DNA from: Lachnoanaerobaculum sp. ICM7
GTDB taxonomy: Bacteria; Bacillota; Clostridia; Lachnospirales; Lachnospiraceae
Direction: 5' to 3'
DNA: 63,099 nt
Assembly (NCBI RefSeq): GCF_000287675.1
Contig: NZ_ALJL01000009.1
Coordinates: 1 to 63,099 of the forward strand
The notes below the pieces were generated by a model that saw nothing but the letters and a program-made list of their open reading frames with translations, searched no databases and was not told the DNA's origin. Of this stretch, positions 53,738 to 62,135 are shown in pieces. Every line of letters starts with the position of its first letter. Position 1 is the first letter of the stretch. Position numbers and translations under genes: made by a program.

Positions 53738-55267
53738 ATGAGGTTAGAGAATTTTGAAATTGCTAAGAGCATAAATTTTATTTTTTGTAGTCATCCACTA
53801 AATAAAAAGAATGTAGATGAGAATTATATGGAAGAATATCAGGCAACAGGTCTAGACCATGCTTGTGCATTATTTAGTTATGAAGATTTAGTAAATGGGA
53901 AACTGTCTCTCTATGGTGAGGATATTGAAGGTTTAACTATATACAGAGGTTGGATGATGCCGGCACATATGTATGAGCTTTTTTATAATTTGCTTCTGGG
54001 AAAAGGAATACAGCTGATAAACTCACCGAAAGAGTATGCAAAGTATCATCTTTTGCCGGGATGGTATAGTGATTTTGAAGGAGCTACACCATTTAGTATA
54101 TGGAATGAGTCAAGGGATATAAGAGCTGCTTTAGAACTTACAGAAGGACTTGAAGGGGCATTTGTAGTTAAAGACTATGTAAAGAGCAGAAAGCATGAGT
54201 GGCATGATGCCTGCTTTATAAAAGATATTAGTGATAAAGAAGATACTTTTAGGGTAATCAATAATTTTATTAACCGTCAAGGTAGCAATCTTGAAGGTGG
54301 AATTGTACTTCGAAAGTTTGAAAGTCTGAAATCTATAGGATATCATAAAGACAGTGGTATGCCGATTTCAGAAGAATACAGGGTGTTTGTGTTTAAGGGA
54401 GAAATATTGATTTCAGATAATTACTGGAGTGAGAATGAAGAAGTAAATATATCGGAAGATGAATATATATGGATTGAATCAATATCAGGTAAGATAGAAA
54501 GTAATTTTGTGACTATAGATTTGGCAAGGAAAACTGACGGAAAGCTTATAATAATGGAAATGGGAGATGGCCAGGTATCAGGATTGCAACAAATAGATGC
54601 ATATGAGTTTTACAGAGCTTTTCAAAATCAGGGGAAAGGAAATATATATTCCATAGAATATGTCAAGGAAGTAATAAAAGAGCTGGTTAAAATGGATTTT
54701 GAGCCTGAACTTAGTTTGTGTTTTAGAGGAAATGAGTCAGAATATATGATTATAGGGTATGCTGATCATGTGTCATTTCAAAGATGTGGTTATTATGACG
54801 GAAGTGGTGAAATAGACTATAAAACATTGGATGAATTATTTGAATCAGAACTTATAGACGGTATATGTCTGAAAAGGGATTGGAATAAAATAGTAGATAT
54901 TTGGTGTTCACCATCTATGATAGACTTTGAGTTCAAAAAAGATAAATATAAGAAAATGATAGAACAAAATAATCAAGAGTGGGGAGATAGGAGACCAATT
55001 TTTAAAATTGTTAAAAAAGAAATTGATAAATGGAATCCATACGGTCTTTTACCGGAGTTTCCTAATGATGAATTTGATGGTGAGAGCACAAGGATTGCAC
55101 TGGATATGGATTGGAATTCTACAACAGATAAAATAGCTAAACTTATTTCCAATGAATTTACATTTTCATTTGGAGATGAGTATATGTTTTCATTAAAATG
55201 TTGCATACAGACAGCAAAAAATATAAGAGATAGTATGGATAGATTTATAGAAAATAAGAGAAAATAA
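53738..55267 (+). CDS. ATP-grasp domain protein with C-terminal extension
   Basis: A 509-residue protein. The first 300 residues fit an ATP-grasp ligase of the DUF4343 type: an N-terminal pre-ATP-grasp domain with YRGWMMPAHMYEL, a lysine in GAFVVKDYVKSRKHEW, GGIVLRKFE, EEYRVFVFKGEIL, and the magnesium end LIIMEMGDGQVSGL. The C-terminal 200 residues are unassigned. It is related in plan to the ATP-grasp protein at 51.9 kb but twice as long. AGGGAGGATAT precedes the ATG. One base after its stop begins the four-Cys protein, so these genes are tightly coupled. Confidence 0.82.
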   Translation: MRLENFEIAKSINFIFCSHPLNKKNVDENYMEEYQATGLDHACALFSYEDLVNGKLSLYGEDIEGLTIYRGWMMPAHMYELFYNLLLGKGIQLINSPKEYAKYHLLPGWYSDFEGATPFSIWNESRDIRAALELTEGLEGAFVVKDYVKSRKHEWHDACFIKDISDKEDTFRVINNFINRQGSNLEGGIVLRKFESLKSIGYHKDSGMPISEEYRVFVFKGEILISDNYWSENEEVNISEDEYIWIESISGKIESNFVTIDLARKTDGKLIIMEMGDGQVSGLQQIDAYEFYRAFQNQGKGNIYSIEYVKEVIKELVKMDFEPELSLCFRGNESEYMIIGYADHVSFQRCGYYDGSGEIDYKTLDELFESELIDGICLKRDWNKIVDIWCSPSMIDFEFKKDKYKKMIEQNNQEWGDRRPIFKIVKKEIDKWNPYGLLPEFPNDEFDGESTRIALDMDWNSTTDKIAKLISNEFTFSFGDEYMFSLKCCIQTAKNIRDSMDRFIENKRK

Positions 55268-55268
55268 T

Positions 55269-56249
55269 ATGAAAATAGTAATAACAGATAGCGGTATATT
55301 ATGGCATTATGGAAATCCTATATTAAAAAATTATAAGGACTTAGTGTTAGTGGTCTGTCTTCACGGGAGTAAGGTTACAGATGAATATGAGTGCTTTATC
55401 TGTCCGAGAAAATCAGTTGGCCTTGGTATGAGTATGGGGGTTGGCAGTAGAGTTTATAATGATTTAGAAGATGTGGCAGATGAACTTTATGATATGTTAC
55501 AATATGAAGATGATATCATATTTTTAACTGATGGTAATCCGGATAGTTTATATCCATACCATATTATAAAAAACAGAAGGCATCATATGAATATTCACCT
55601 TTGGGCAAGTCCACCCTGGAGTATTGAAGGAAAGGCAAGGATGAAGATTCATAAGGAGATGCTTTCAGATCTGTCAGGTGTAAAATCAATTTGCTATATA
55701 GACACTCAGGAATACTTGAAGAATGACTATAAGAATTTCGGTGCATTTTTAGAAGATGTTCAAAATTACTTTGAGGAGATTTTTCCGATTGTAATGGATG
55801 GTATAAGTAAAGTGGAAAATGAATCATACTTTGATTTGGCATCAAAAACGTATATTCCACTTGGTAAAATATCCGGTGAAGAGGCTATATTAAAAAGTAC
55901 TGAATACCTGTCAGATAAAGATGAGTATACAGATAATACGTATTTAATTGAGGGTATGGTAGATATTCCTGAGTATCAAAGGAGTGACAAATATAAAAAG
56001 GACATAATATACAGACAGGTAGCCAGAATAGATGGAAAGAAAATTTGCAATACACTTCGTGAATACAGATTTAAACTGGCACAGATGAACAGTATAGAAT
56101 TTAATTCTGAGGAGTGCAGCTATGTGGGTGCCTGTGCCGGGACCTGTGAAAAATGTGATGAAGAAGCAGAGTATTTAAGTATGAAGTTATCAGAGATTCC
56201 CAAGGAAAAGCAAAGAATTCCAGATCTTAATCTTGGGGAGGTAGAATAA
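55269..56249 (+). CDS. Unknown protein with C-terminal four-cysteine motif
   Basis: A 326-residue protein of no family I can name. The N-terminal half alternates strands and helices (VITDSGILWHYG, DDIIFLTDGNPDSLYP), as in a Rossmann-like domain. The C-terminal part holds C283, C289, C293 and C296 (CSYVGACAGTCEKC), a spacing suited to an iron-sulfur cluster or zinc. It starts one base after the ATP-grasp gene and its stop overlaps the radical SAM start. It may be a partner, electron donor or substrate-carrier of the radical SAM enzyme. Confidence 0.7.
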   Translation: MKIVITDSGILWHYGNPILKNYKDLVLVVCLHGSKVTDEYECFICPRKSVGLGMSMGVGSRVYNDLEDVADELYDMLQYEDDIIFLTDGNPDSLYPYHIIKNRRHHMNIHLWASPPWSIEGKARMKIHKEMLSDLSGVKSICYIDTQEYLKNDYKNFGAFLEDVQNYFEEIFPIVMDGISKVENESYFDLASKTYIPLGKISGEEAILKSTEYLSDKDEYTDNTYLIEGMVDIPEYQRSDKYKKDIIYRQVARIDGKKICNTLREYRFKLAQMNSIEFNSEECSYVGACAGTCEKCDEEAEYLSMKLSEIPKEKQRIPDLNLGEVE

Positions 56250-56881
56250 TGTTTGGAGATATTTTATCTATTTCAAGACTTAGGATGGGCACAGACGGAA
56301 ACGGAATATCTACGTTGGTAGTGTTTTTTGATTGCCCTCTTTACTGTGAATATTGCATAAATGATTTCTGCCATAAGCTCAAAAAACCGTTTGTTGGAGT
56401 TCAACATGCAGCATTTACCCCTCAGGAGCTGATAGAGATTTTAAAACAGGATGATATTTATTATTTGATGAGTGGAGGAGGTGTTGTCTTTGGAGGAGGT
56501 GAGCCTCTACTGCAATCAAAATATATTCATAAGGTATGCACTATGGTAGACCAAAGATGGGCAAAAAGAATAGAAACTTCACTTAATGTTCCCTGGGATA
56601 ATATAAAACCGGTATTGTATGATATGGATGAATGGATTATTGATATAAAGGATATAAATAGTGATATTTATAAGAGCTATACAAAAACAGACAATAAAAA
56701 TATGATTGAAAATTTGTTGAAGCTTAGAAATAAAGTGTCAAAGGATAAGATTCATATAAGGATTCCCAAGATACCGGGTTACAATACCGCATACGATATT
56801 GAAAAATCTGTAGAATGGATCAGAGAAAATATTGGTGTGGAGCCTGAAGTGTTTTCATACATAAAGACTATAAACCGGTAA
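56249..56881 (+). CDS. Small radical SAM enzyme (PflA-like)
   Basis: A 210-residue radical SAM protein with the cluster motif C29xxxC33xxC36 in FDCPLYCEYC, and the SAM-binding glycine and acid motif VVFGGGEPLLQ. It is about 35 residues shorter than pyruvate formate-lyase activating enzyme and has no ferredoxin insert. No glycyl radical enzyme gene is nearby, so activation of such an enzyme is not supported; modification of a protein or peptide of this cluster is possible. The ATG overlaps the previous stop (TAATG). The last codons are followed by a non-coding region. Confidence 0.88.
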   Translation: MFGDILSISRLRMGTDGNGISTLVVFFDCPLYCEYCINDFCHKLKKPFVGVQHAAFTPQELIEILKQDDIYYLMSGGGVVFGGGEPLLQSKYIHKVCTMVDQRWAKRIETSLNVPWDNIKPVLYDMDEWIIDIKDINSDIYKSYTKTDNKNMIENLLKLRNKVSKDKIHIRIPKIPGYNTAYDIEKSVEWIRENIGVEPEVFSYIKTINR

Positions 56882-56909
56882 TTAAATTGTAAGATTTAGA
56901 GCGATTTTT

Positions 56910-56926
56910 TATACCGCCGGTATAAT
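56910..56926 (+). promoter_or_regulatory. Inverted repeat overlapping a -10-like element
   Basis: TATACC (56910-56915) and GGTATA (56919-56924) form a palindrome around GCC, and TATAAT (56921-56926) overlaps its right arm. It may be an operator-promoter for the small frame at 56999; no good -35 is seen. Confidence 0.4.
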
Positions 56927-56998
56927 GACAAAAGTATTTTACTATGTTATTCTATCAATAAAGAAATTTGGGCAGATTGAGCTCGGAAAGGAAAAGAC

Positions 56999-57151
56999 AT
57001 GAGAACAATGAATCGTTTTGACTATTTAAATATTGAACGCCGTGATTACGCGCTCCTTAGTATGCTGTCTAGGAAGGGCTCTGTTTTAGTGCACTCATTG
57101 GAGATAGGTCAAGTACGAGAAAATTGTTTGTATAATTATAGGCATAGGTAG
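56999..57151 (+). CDS. Small open frame of 50 codons, uncertain
   Basis: An ATG with GGAAAGGAAAAG upstream opens a 50-residue frame (RFDYLNIERRDYALLSML near the start, basic end YNYRHR), ending at TAG 57149-57151. I do not recognise it. It lies between the radical SAM gene and a terminator at 57185, in a 353-base stretch otherwise without genes. It could be a true small protein, a gene remnant, or chance. If real it might belong to the preceding cluster. Confidence 0.35.
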   Translation: MRTMNRFDYLNIERRDYALLSMLSRKGSVLVHSLEIGQVRENCLYNYRHR

Positions 57152-57184
57152 ATACTATGCTGATATTAGATAAATGTTTTTGAG

Positions 57185-57217
57185 ACCGCTTACTCTAAAT
57201 GGGTAGGCGGTTTTTTT
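57185..57217 (+). terminator. Terminator before rtcB
   Basis: ACCGCTTAC (57185-57193) pairs with GTAGGCGGT (57203-57211) with one G-U pair, followed by T residues to 57217. Confidence 0.9.
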
Positions 57218-57234
57218 GATGTAAAGGAGAAGAT

Positions 57235-58449
57235 ATGGATAGAATTGAGATAAAAGGTAGAGTAAATACAGCCGTATGTTATGCAAAGGTTGTAGAGGAT
57301 GAGGCAATAGAGCAAATCAGAAGGATGTGCGACTATATAATAACAGAAGGTTCAAAAATTCGTATAATGCCTGATGTTCATGCCGGAAAGGGATGCACTA
57401 TAGGTACTACAATGACTATACAGGAAAAGGCTGTGCCAAATATAGTCGGAGTAGATATCGGATGCGGAATGTACACGGTAAAACTTGGAAAAGTGGAAAT
57501 AGATTTTGAAAAAGTAGATGAGGCTACTCATTATATTCCATCAGGAATGAATGTATGGGAGGGCAGACAGGAGCACTTTGATTTAACAAAGTTAAACTGC
57601 TTCAGATATTTGAGAGATTCCAGAAGGCTTGAGCGTTCACTTGGTACATTGGGAGGTGGAAATCACTTTATTGAGATTGATGAGGCAAGTGACGGATGCA
57701 AATACTTGATAGTACATTCAGGATCAAGAAATCTTGGAAAGCAGGTTGCACAGTATTATCAGAGATTGGCGGCAAACTTAGATAGAGGGTATGATACTTA
57801 TTTTGAAAAAAGGGATGAGATCATAAGAACTTATAAGGAGCAGGGTAGAAAAAATGAGATTCAGACTGCACTAAAAGCACTTCATTGGAATGTGTATGAG
57901 TCGGAAACAAGCATGCCTGATGATTTATGCTATGTTTCAGGAAAATATTTGGAGGAGTATTTAAATGATGTTGAGACTTGTCAAAACTTTGCGAAAAGAA
58001 ATCGTGAGTTGATGGCGGAAATTATCCTTGAGAGGACAGGGATGAAAAATCTTGAGTCATTCCATACTATACACAACTATATTGATGTGAGTGAGATGAT
58101 TTTACGAAAAGGTGCTATAGCGGCACATAGAGGTGAGAAGGTCTTGATCCCTATAAATATGAGGGATGGAAGTGTTTTGGCGGTTGGAAAGGGCAATCCT
58201 GACTGGAATTATTCAGCACCTCATGGAGCCGGAAGACTTATGTCAAGAACTGCCGCAAAGAATAACTTAAGTTTAGATGAGTACAAAGAGACAATGAAGG
58301 GAATCTATTCCACTTCTATAAATGAAAACACATTGGACGAGGCTCCAATGGCATATAAAAGACTTGAGGATATTATAGATGTGATAAAAGACTCTGTAGA
58401 TATCATCGAGGTAATGAAACCAATTTATAATTTTAAGGCTTCTGAATAG
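57235..58449 (+). CDS. rtcB: RtcB RNA-splicing ligase
   Basis: A 404-residue GTP- and manganese-dependent RNA ligase that joins 2',3'-cyclic phosphate or 3'-phosphate ends to 5'-OH ends, repairing broken tRNA or rRNA. Metal-site motifs are MPDVHAGKGC and GVDIGCGM, then LGGGNHFIEI and HSGSRNLGKQ; the histidine guanylated during catalysis is expected to be H330 in PHGAGRLMSR. The length is normal. AAAGGAGAAG precedes the ATG 17 bases after a terminator. It is grouped with an XRE regulator and a Nudix hydrolase. Confidence 0.96.
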   Translation: MDRIEIKGRVNTAVCYAKVVEDEAIEQIRRMCDYIITEGSKIRIMPDVHAGKGCTIGTTMTIQEKAVPNIVGVDIGCGMYTVKLGKVEIDFEKVDEATHYIPSGMNVWEGRQEHFDLTKLNCFRYLRDSRRLERSLGTLGGGNHFIEIDEASDGCKYLIVHSGSRNLGKQVAQYYQRLAANLDRGYDTYFEKRDEIIRTYKEQGRKNEIQTALKALHWNVYESETSMPDDLCYVSGKYLEEYLNDVETCQNFAKRNRELMAEIILERTGMKNLESFHTIHNYIDVSEMILRKGAIAAHRGEKVLIPINMRDGSVLAVGKGNPDWNYSAPHGAGRLMSRTAAKNNLSLDEYKETMKGIYSTSINENTLDEAPMAYKRLEDIIDVIKDSVDIIEVMKPIYNFKASE

Positions 58450-58469
58450 GAAAGAGTAACTCTTTCCTA
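58447..58469 (+). promoter_or_regulatory. Perfect hairpin at the rtcB stop codon
   Basis: TAGGAAAGAG (58447-58456), which includes the stop codon, pairs perfectly with CTCTTTCCTA (58460-58469) around TAA. There is no T run, so it is more likely an mRNA stability or coupling element than a terminator. Confidence 0.5.
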
Positions 58470-58492
58470 TCCGGAAGCGGAAAGGAAGAGTT

Positions 58493-58741
58493 ATGTTTAT
58501 TTTTCCTACCATAGATTTGGTAGCTACAGGAAAAAATATTGTAAGACTTAGAGAAGAGTCAGGACTTAGTGTGAGAAATTTGCAGGAAATATTTGGTTTT
58601 GCCACCCCACAGGCTATTTACAAATGGCAACATGGAACAGCAATGCCGACTATAGATAATTTGATAGTACTGTCAGCAGTATTTCAGGTTTCTATGGATG
58701 AGATCATCATAGTAGAAAATAATACACAAATAAGTGCATAA
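58493..58741 (+). CDS. XRE-family helix-turn-helix regulator
   Basis: An 82-residue DNA-binding protein made of a single XRE helix-turn-helix (GKNIVRLREESGLSVRNLQEIFG, then TPQAIYKWQHGTAMPTIDNL). The phrase QAIYKWQ is typical of small clostridial regulators. GGAAAGGAAGAG precedes the ATG. It is 44 bases after rtcB and probably co-transcribed; it may regulate rtcB or sense the same stress. Confidence 0.9.
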   Translation: MFIFPTIDLVATGKNIVRLREESGLSVRNLQEIFGFATPQAIYKWQHGTAMPTIDNLIVLSAVFQVSMDEIIIVENNTQISA

Positions 58742-58814
58742 ACCCGTGTATATACCGATTTTAATTGACTGTGTATATGCAAGATATTAGAATAGCTTAT
58801 AAAGAGAGGTATAT

Positions 58815-59279
58815 ATGGGAATTGAAAAATTGAGTAGAAAAACAGAAATAGAGTTAACAAATATGTGCTTAATCTGTGACGGAAGCAAGGTTTTGGTTCA
58901 GGAAAAAGCAGGAACGAATGGTTTGGTATTCCCGGGAGGTCATGTTGAAGAAGATGAGTCACTGCTTGAGTCTGTTATCAGGGAGATGAAAGAGGAGACA
59001 GGACTTACTATTGAAAATCCTATAGCCTGTGGTTTTAAAGATTGGATACAGGAAGACGGAACAAGATATCTGGTACTCTTATATAAGACTGATAAATTTA
59101 GCGGTGAATTAAAGTCATCGGAGGAAGGAAGAGTATTTTGGGTTGACCGGTCAGACTTAGACAGTGTAAACCTTATCTGGAATATGAAGGAGTTATTGGA
59201 GATATTTGATTCTGACAGATACAGTGAGTTCTTCTTTAAAATTAAGAATGGAAAATATAAAGGGGAACTACTTGGATAG
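58815..59279 (+). CDS. Nudix hydrolase (MutT-like)
   Basis: A 154-residue pyrophosphohydrolase of the Nudix superfamily. The Nudix box runs from GGHVEEDESLLESVI to REMKEETGL (about residues 36-58), with the metal-binding glutamates intact. The sequence resembles 8-oxo-dGTP type MutT proteins (MCLICDGSKVLVQEK, FPGG). It cleaves nucleoside diphosphate derivatives; the exact substrate is not known. AGAGAGGTAT precedes the ATG. A terminator follows. Confidence 0.93.
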   Translation: MGIEKLSRKTEIELTNMCLICDGSKVLVQEKAGTNGLVFPGGHVEEDESLLESVIREMKEETGLTIENPIACGFKDWIQEDGTRYLVLLYKTDKFSGELKSSEEGRVFWVDRSDLDSVNLIWNMKELLEIFDSDRYSEFFFKIKNGKYKGELLG

Positions 59280-59290
59280 TATGTAGTATA

Positions 59291-59323
59291 AATTGATTCG
59301 GATATTTATCCGGATCAATTTTT
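59291..59323 (+). terminator. Terminator after the Nudix gene
   Basis: AATTGATTCGGAT (59291-59303) pairs with ATCCGGATCAATT (59308-59320) around ATTT, with T residues after. Confidence 0.88.
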
Positions 59324-59333
59324 ATAAAAACGA

Positions 59334-59388
59334 TTGACAGACATATTTTTTTATGTAATACTGTGTAATTGAGTTAGGAAGTACTAAC
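59334..59388 (+). promoter_or_regulatory. Promoter with GTTAG-N6-CTAAC operator (Tp47-like/FMN reductase)
   Basis: A -35 TTGACA (59334-59339) and a -10 TAATAC (59356-59361) are spaced by 16 bases. GTTAGGAAGTACTAAC (59373-59388) follows, differing by one base from the operator at 8027-8042. The shared palindrome after two strong promoters suggests one repressor, perhaps of the DtxR type. Confidence 0.72.
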
Positions 59389-59436
59389 AAAAAGCGCTAT
59401 AAACAATCAATTTCATTTTATATTCATGGAGGACAT

Positions 59437-60939
59437 ATGAAAAAAAGATATCTATCTATATTGGCACCGGCAGCATTTGCATTGATGATAACAGGTTGCG
59501 GAAAAGCAGCTGATACAGCGACTACAGCAGAGAGCAGTTCAGTGCAGAGCGAAAGTCAGTCTGAGGTAAGCAAGGAGAGTAAGGCTGACATCGGTAATGA
59601 AAATTATGTTTATGCAAAGATAAGCATTCCATATGCTGATTACTACTATGGTGAGATTAATGATGTAGAGCCTGAAGCTGAGCCTGAGAAGCTTACTGCA
59701 AAGCTTGATGCTCCGGATGCGGCGGCAGGTATCAGAAGTGACGGAAATTATGATGCTGTAAGCTCTGTAACCAATAAAAAGGTTGAAAAGTTTACAACAG
59801 CAGTATCGGAAGTTGTTGGTGACGGATCAATAATTTCAGGAGTGAAAGATGTAAATATCGCTATTTCCAAGTCACTTTATGAGGATGCTAAGAAGGCAAT
59901 TGAGGAGAAAAAAGAGTCAACTAACCCTCTTCTTACATTTGTAGCTGAAATTAAAGAGACTACAGATCAAACACCTGCAGAGTATAAGGTGTTAAACTCG
60001 GACGGTACATTCTCAAAGACAGTTGGAAATACTGTTAAAAATGATTTGGAGTCAACAATTACAACTACTTCAAACTATGGAAATTATCAAATTGATATAA
60101 AGGACTTGGAAGTTGAAATTGACAATGTTCAAGGTGTTGTTATAGAAACAAAAGAAGGTAAGAAGTACGGTATGGAACATTTGGAGAATATCTGGCTTTC
60201 ACCTGAAGAACTTGCATTTGCAGCAGCACCGTTTACAGAGAATCATGGAAATGCACAGGCATATATACGTTATCAGGATTTACCGGGACAGACAATTTCA
60301 AAGATTACATATTTACTTAAGGATGCCGATGATATAGAGATAGATACAGATTTGTTCTGCAAGCTTTTGGCACCTGAGAACTACAGCATTAAGGGTGATG
60401 AGAGCGCTAATTATACTAAGGACGGCTCACAGATTAAGTTTGAAATAACCTCAGATGACAGCAAGTACAGTATCGGAAGAATGGTTTCTAAGAAGAAAGA
60501 TGTTGATATAGCAAACGTAAAGGAAGATAACGGTACTTTGAATCTTCCAAAGGACATTGTACCCGGCAAGTATCAGTTTATATTTACAAATGATAAATAT
60601 GCTGATTTGAATTTCACAGCTGTTATAAATTCAAATTTGAATGCGGAACAGTTCCACTTTGAGAACAATGCTCTTAAACTTGATGAAAATGAGGCAGGAC
60701 TTACTGTAAAGGATTATATAAGTGCTATTACTTATGCAAAGGTGAATGATACAGAGTACAAGGGTGGCAAGGGTAGAAAGTTTGGAAAAGTTGCATTTAA
60801 TGAAGATGGAAGTATAAATTTGGATGCAAAATACAGTTCGGACGGTAAGGATGAGCCTGTATTTGCAGAAGCAGGAACATATACAGTCGTTCTTAAGGCT
60901 GACGGATATCCTGATTTAACAATTGAGGTAACAAAATAA
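59437..60939 (+). CDS. Tp47-like lipoprotein
   Basis: A 500-residue surface lipoprotein with lipobox MITGC (Cys about residue 21), then a Ser/Glu-rich spacer. The body begins with NYVYAKISIPYADYYYGE and SVTNKKVEKF, typical of proteins related to the treponemal Tp47 family; several beta-rich repeats follow. The biochemical role of this family in gut and oral Firmicutes is not settled. TGGAGGAC precedes the ATG. The stop overlaps the start of a flavin-linked membrane reductase, which argues for a shared role in surface redox or metal reduction under the GTTAG operator. Confidence 0.8.
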   Translation: MKKRYLSILAPAAFALMITGCGKAADTATTAESSSVQSESQSEVSKESKADIGNENYVYAKISIPYADYYYGEINDVEPEAEPEKLTAKLDAPDAAAGIRSDGNYDAVSSVTNKKVEKFTTAVSEVVGDGSIISGVKDVNIAISKSLYEDAKKAIEEKKESTNPLLTFVAEIKETTDQTPAEYKVLNSDGTFSKTVGNTVKNDLESTITTTSNYGNYQIDIKDLEVEIDNVQGVVIETKEGKKYGMEHLENIWLSPEELAFAAAPFTENHGNAQAYIRYQDLPGQTISKITYLLKDADDIEIDTDLFCKLLAPENYSIKGDESANYTKDGSQIKFEITSDDSKYSIGRMVSKKKDVDIANVKEDNGTLNLPKDIVPGKYQFIFTNDKYADLNFTAVINSNLNAEQFHFENNALKLDENEAGLTVKDYISAITYAKVNDTEYKGGKGRKFGKVAFNEDGSINLDAKYSSDGKDEPVFAEAGTYTVVLKADGYPDLTIEVTK

Positions 60940-62006
60940 TGAGATTGGTCGCATGTCTTATTGTAGCATTGGCTTTTTTTGCAATTTTAGAAAAGCCTAT
61001 AAAAAAACATGCAACATATTTTTATATTGCAACGATTTTAATAAGTATATTAACTATAATTGCACCTGAAAAAGGCTTGCCGTTTGTAGTTGATTATATT
61101 GCAAATGATATATTGGCGAGAGGCACCTTAGCAGGTGCTCTCTTTATACTTGTTATGGTAGCATCTGTATGTCCGGCTGCAAAAATGAGAGGATTACTGC
61201 TACGTACAAGAGGTGAAATGGCAATTATTGCGGCTTTATGTACCTTGATTCACAATATATCATATGGGCAGTATTATTTTGTAAAACTCTTTACAAATAT
61301 ATCTGAATTGGATGCACAGAGAATATTTGCGGCAGTATTTTCACTTATAATGATTATTCTTTTGATACCTTTGACAATAACTTCATTTATGGTTATCAGA
61401 AAAAGAATGAATCCTAAAAAGTGGAAATCGTTACAAAAACTGTCCTATGTATTCTATGGATTACTGTTTTTGCATATAGCAATGATATTCAGCATATCCA
61501 TATTTTATGGTCATTTGGATACACTGTTTGATTTAACGGTTTATGCTGTTATATATGTAGTTTACCTTGTTTTGAGAGCTATAAAGTATAAGAAACAAAG
61601 AGTTGTTTGTATAGTCTTTGTTGTGTTTATTTGTATTATTTACGCAGTCCTTGCTGTATTCGGATTTAGAGCGGCAAGAAAGAATGGAGAAGAAGCTGTG
61701 GAAGAGCAAAATACTCAAAACACAGTTTCATCAGATGCCTCATACAAAGACGGAACTTATGAAGGAAGTGCTACAGGTCACAGTGGAAAGATGACGGTAT
61801 CTGTAACTATTGCTAATGGAGAAATCACTGAAATAAATATAGTTGATACAGGGGATGATGAGGAGTATTTAATAGATGCAAGGGATGTGATTCCTGAAAT
61901 CATAGAAAAACAATCATTGGATGTGGATACTGTAAGTGGTGCTACACACAGTTGTAAAGGAATAATCAAAGCAGTAGGAAAAGCACTTGAAAGTGCAACG
62001 GAGTAA
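60939..62006 (+). CDS. Membrane reductase with FMN-binding domain
   Basis: A 355-residue membrane protein. Six to eight hydrophobic helices (about 1-250) resemble ferric-reductase-like heme membrane domains, with histidines in LIHNIS and FLHIAM. A C-terminal FMN_bind domain (about 268-355, YKDGTYEGSATGHSGKM, SGATHS) carries the SGAT-type site to which ApbE links FMN. Such proteins move electrons to extracytosolic acceptors. No ApbE gene is in the window. It is coupled to the Tp47-like lipoprotein by an overlapping stop and start. Confidence 0.87.
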   Translation: MRLVACLIVALAFFAILEKPIKKHATYFYIATILISILTIIAPEKGLPFVVDYIANDILARGTLAGALFILVMVASVCPAAKMRGLLLRTRGEMAIIAALCTLIHNISYGQYYFVKLFTNISELDAQRIFAAVFSLIMIILLIPLTITSFMVIRKRMNPKKWKSLQKLSYVFYGLLFLHIAMIFSISIFYGHLDTLFDLTVYAVIYVVYLVLRAIKYKKQRVVCIVFVVFICIIYAVLAVFGFRAARKNGEEAVEEQNTQNTVSSDASYKDGTYEGSATGHSGKMTVSVTIANGEITEINIVDTGDDEEYLIDARDVIPEIIEKQSLDVDTVSGATHSCKGIIKAVGKALESATE

Positions 62007-62015
62007 TCTATTTAT

Positions 62016-62046
62016 AAAAGACCCGAGTGAGAACTTGGGTCTTTTT
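62016..62046 (+). terminator. Terminator after the membrane reductase gene
   Basis: AAAAGACCCGAG (62016-62027) pairs with CTTGGGTCTTTT (62034-62045) around TGAGAA, then T. Confidence 0.92.
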
Positions 62047-62135
62047 ATGTAATAAAATATTTAGAAATATTACAGTAAAATATATATATCTTACAAAAAT
62101 ATTAAAATGTTAATATAAACTTTATTATTAATTTT

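Noticed and set aside
56249-56881. Activating enzyme for a glycyl radical enzyme
   Set aside because: The sequence resembles PflA, but no glycyl radical enzyme gene lies in the window and the neighbours point to another role.
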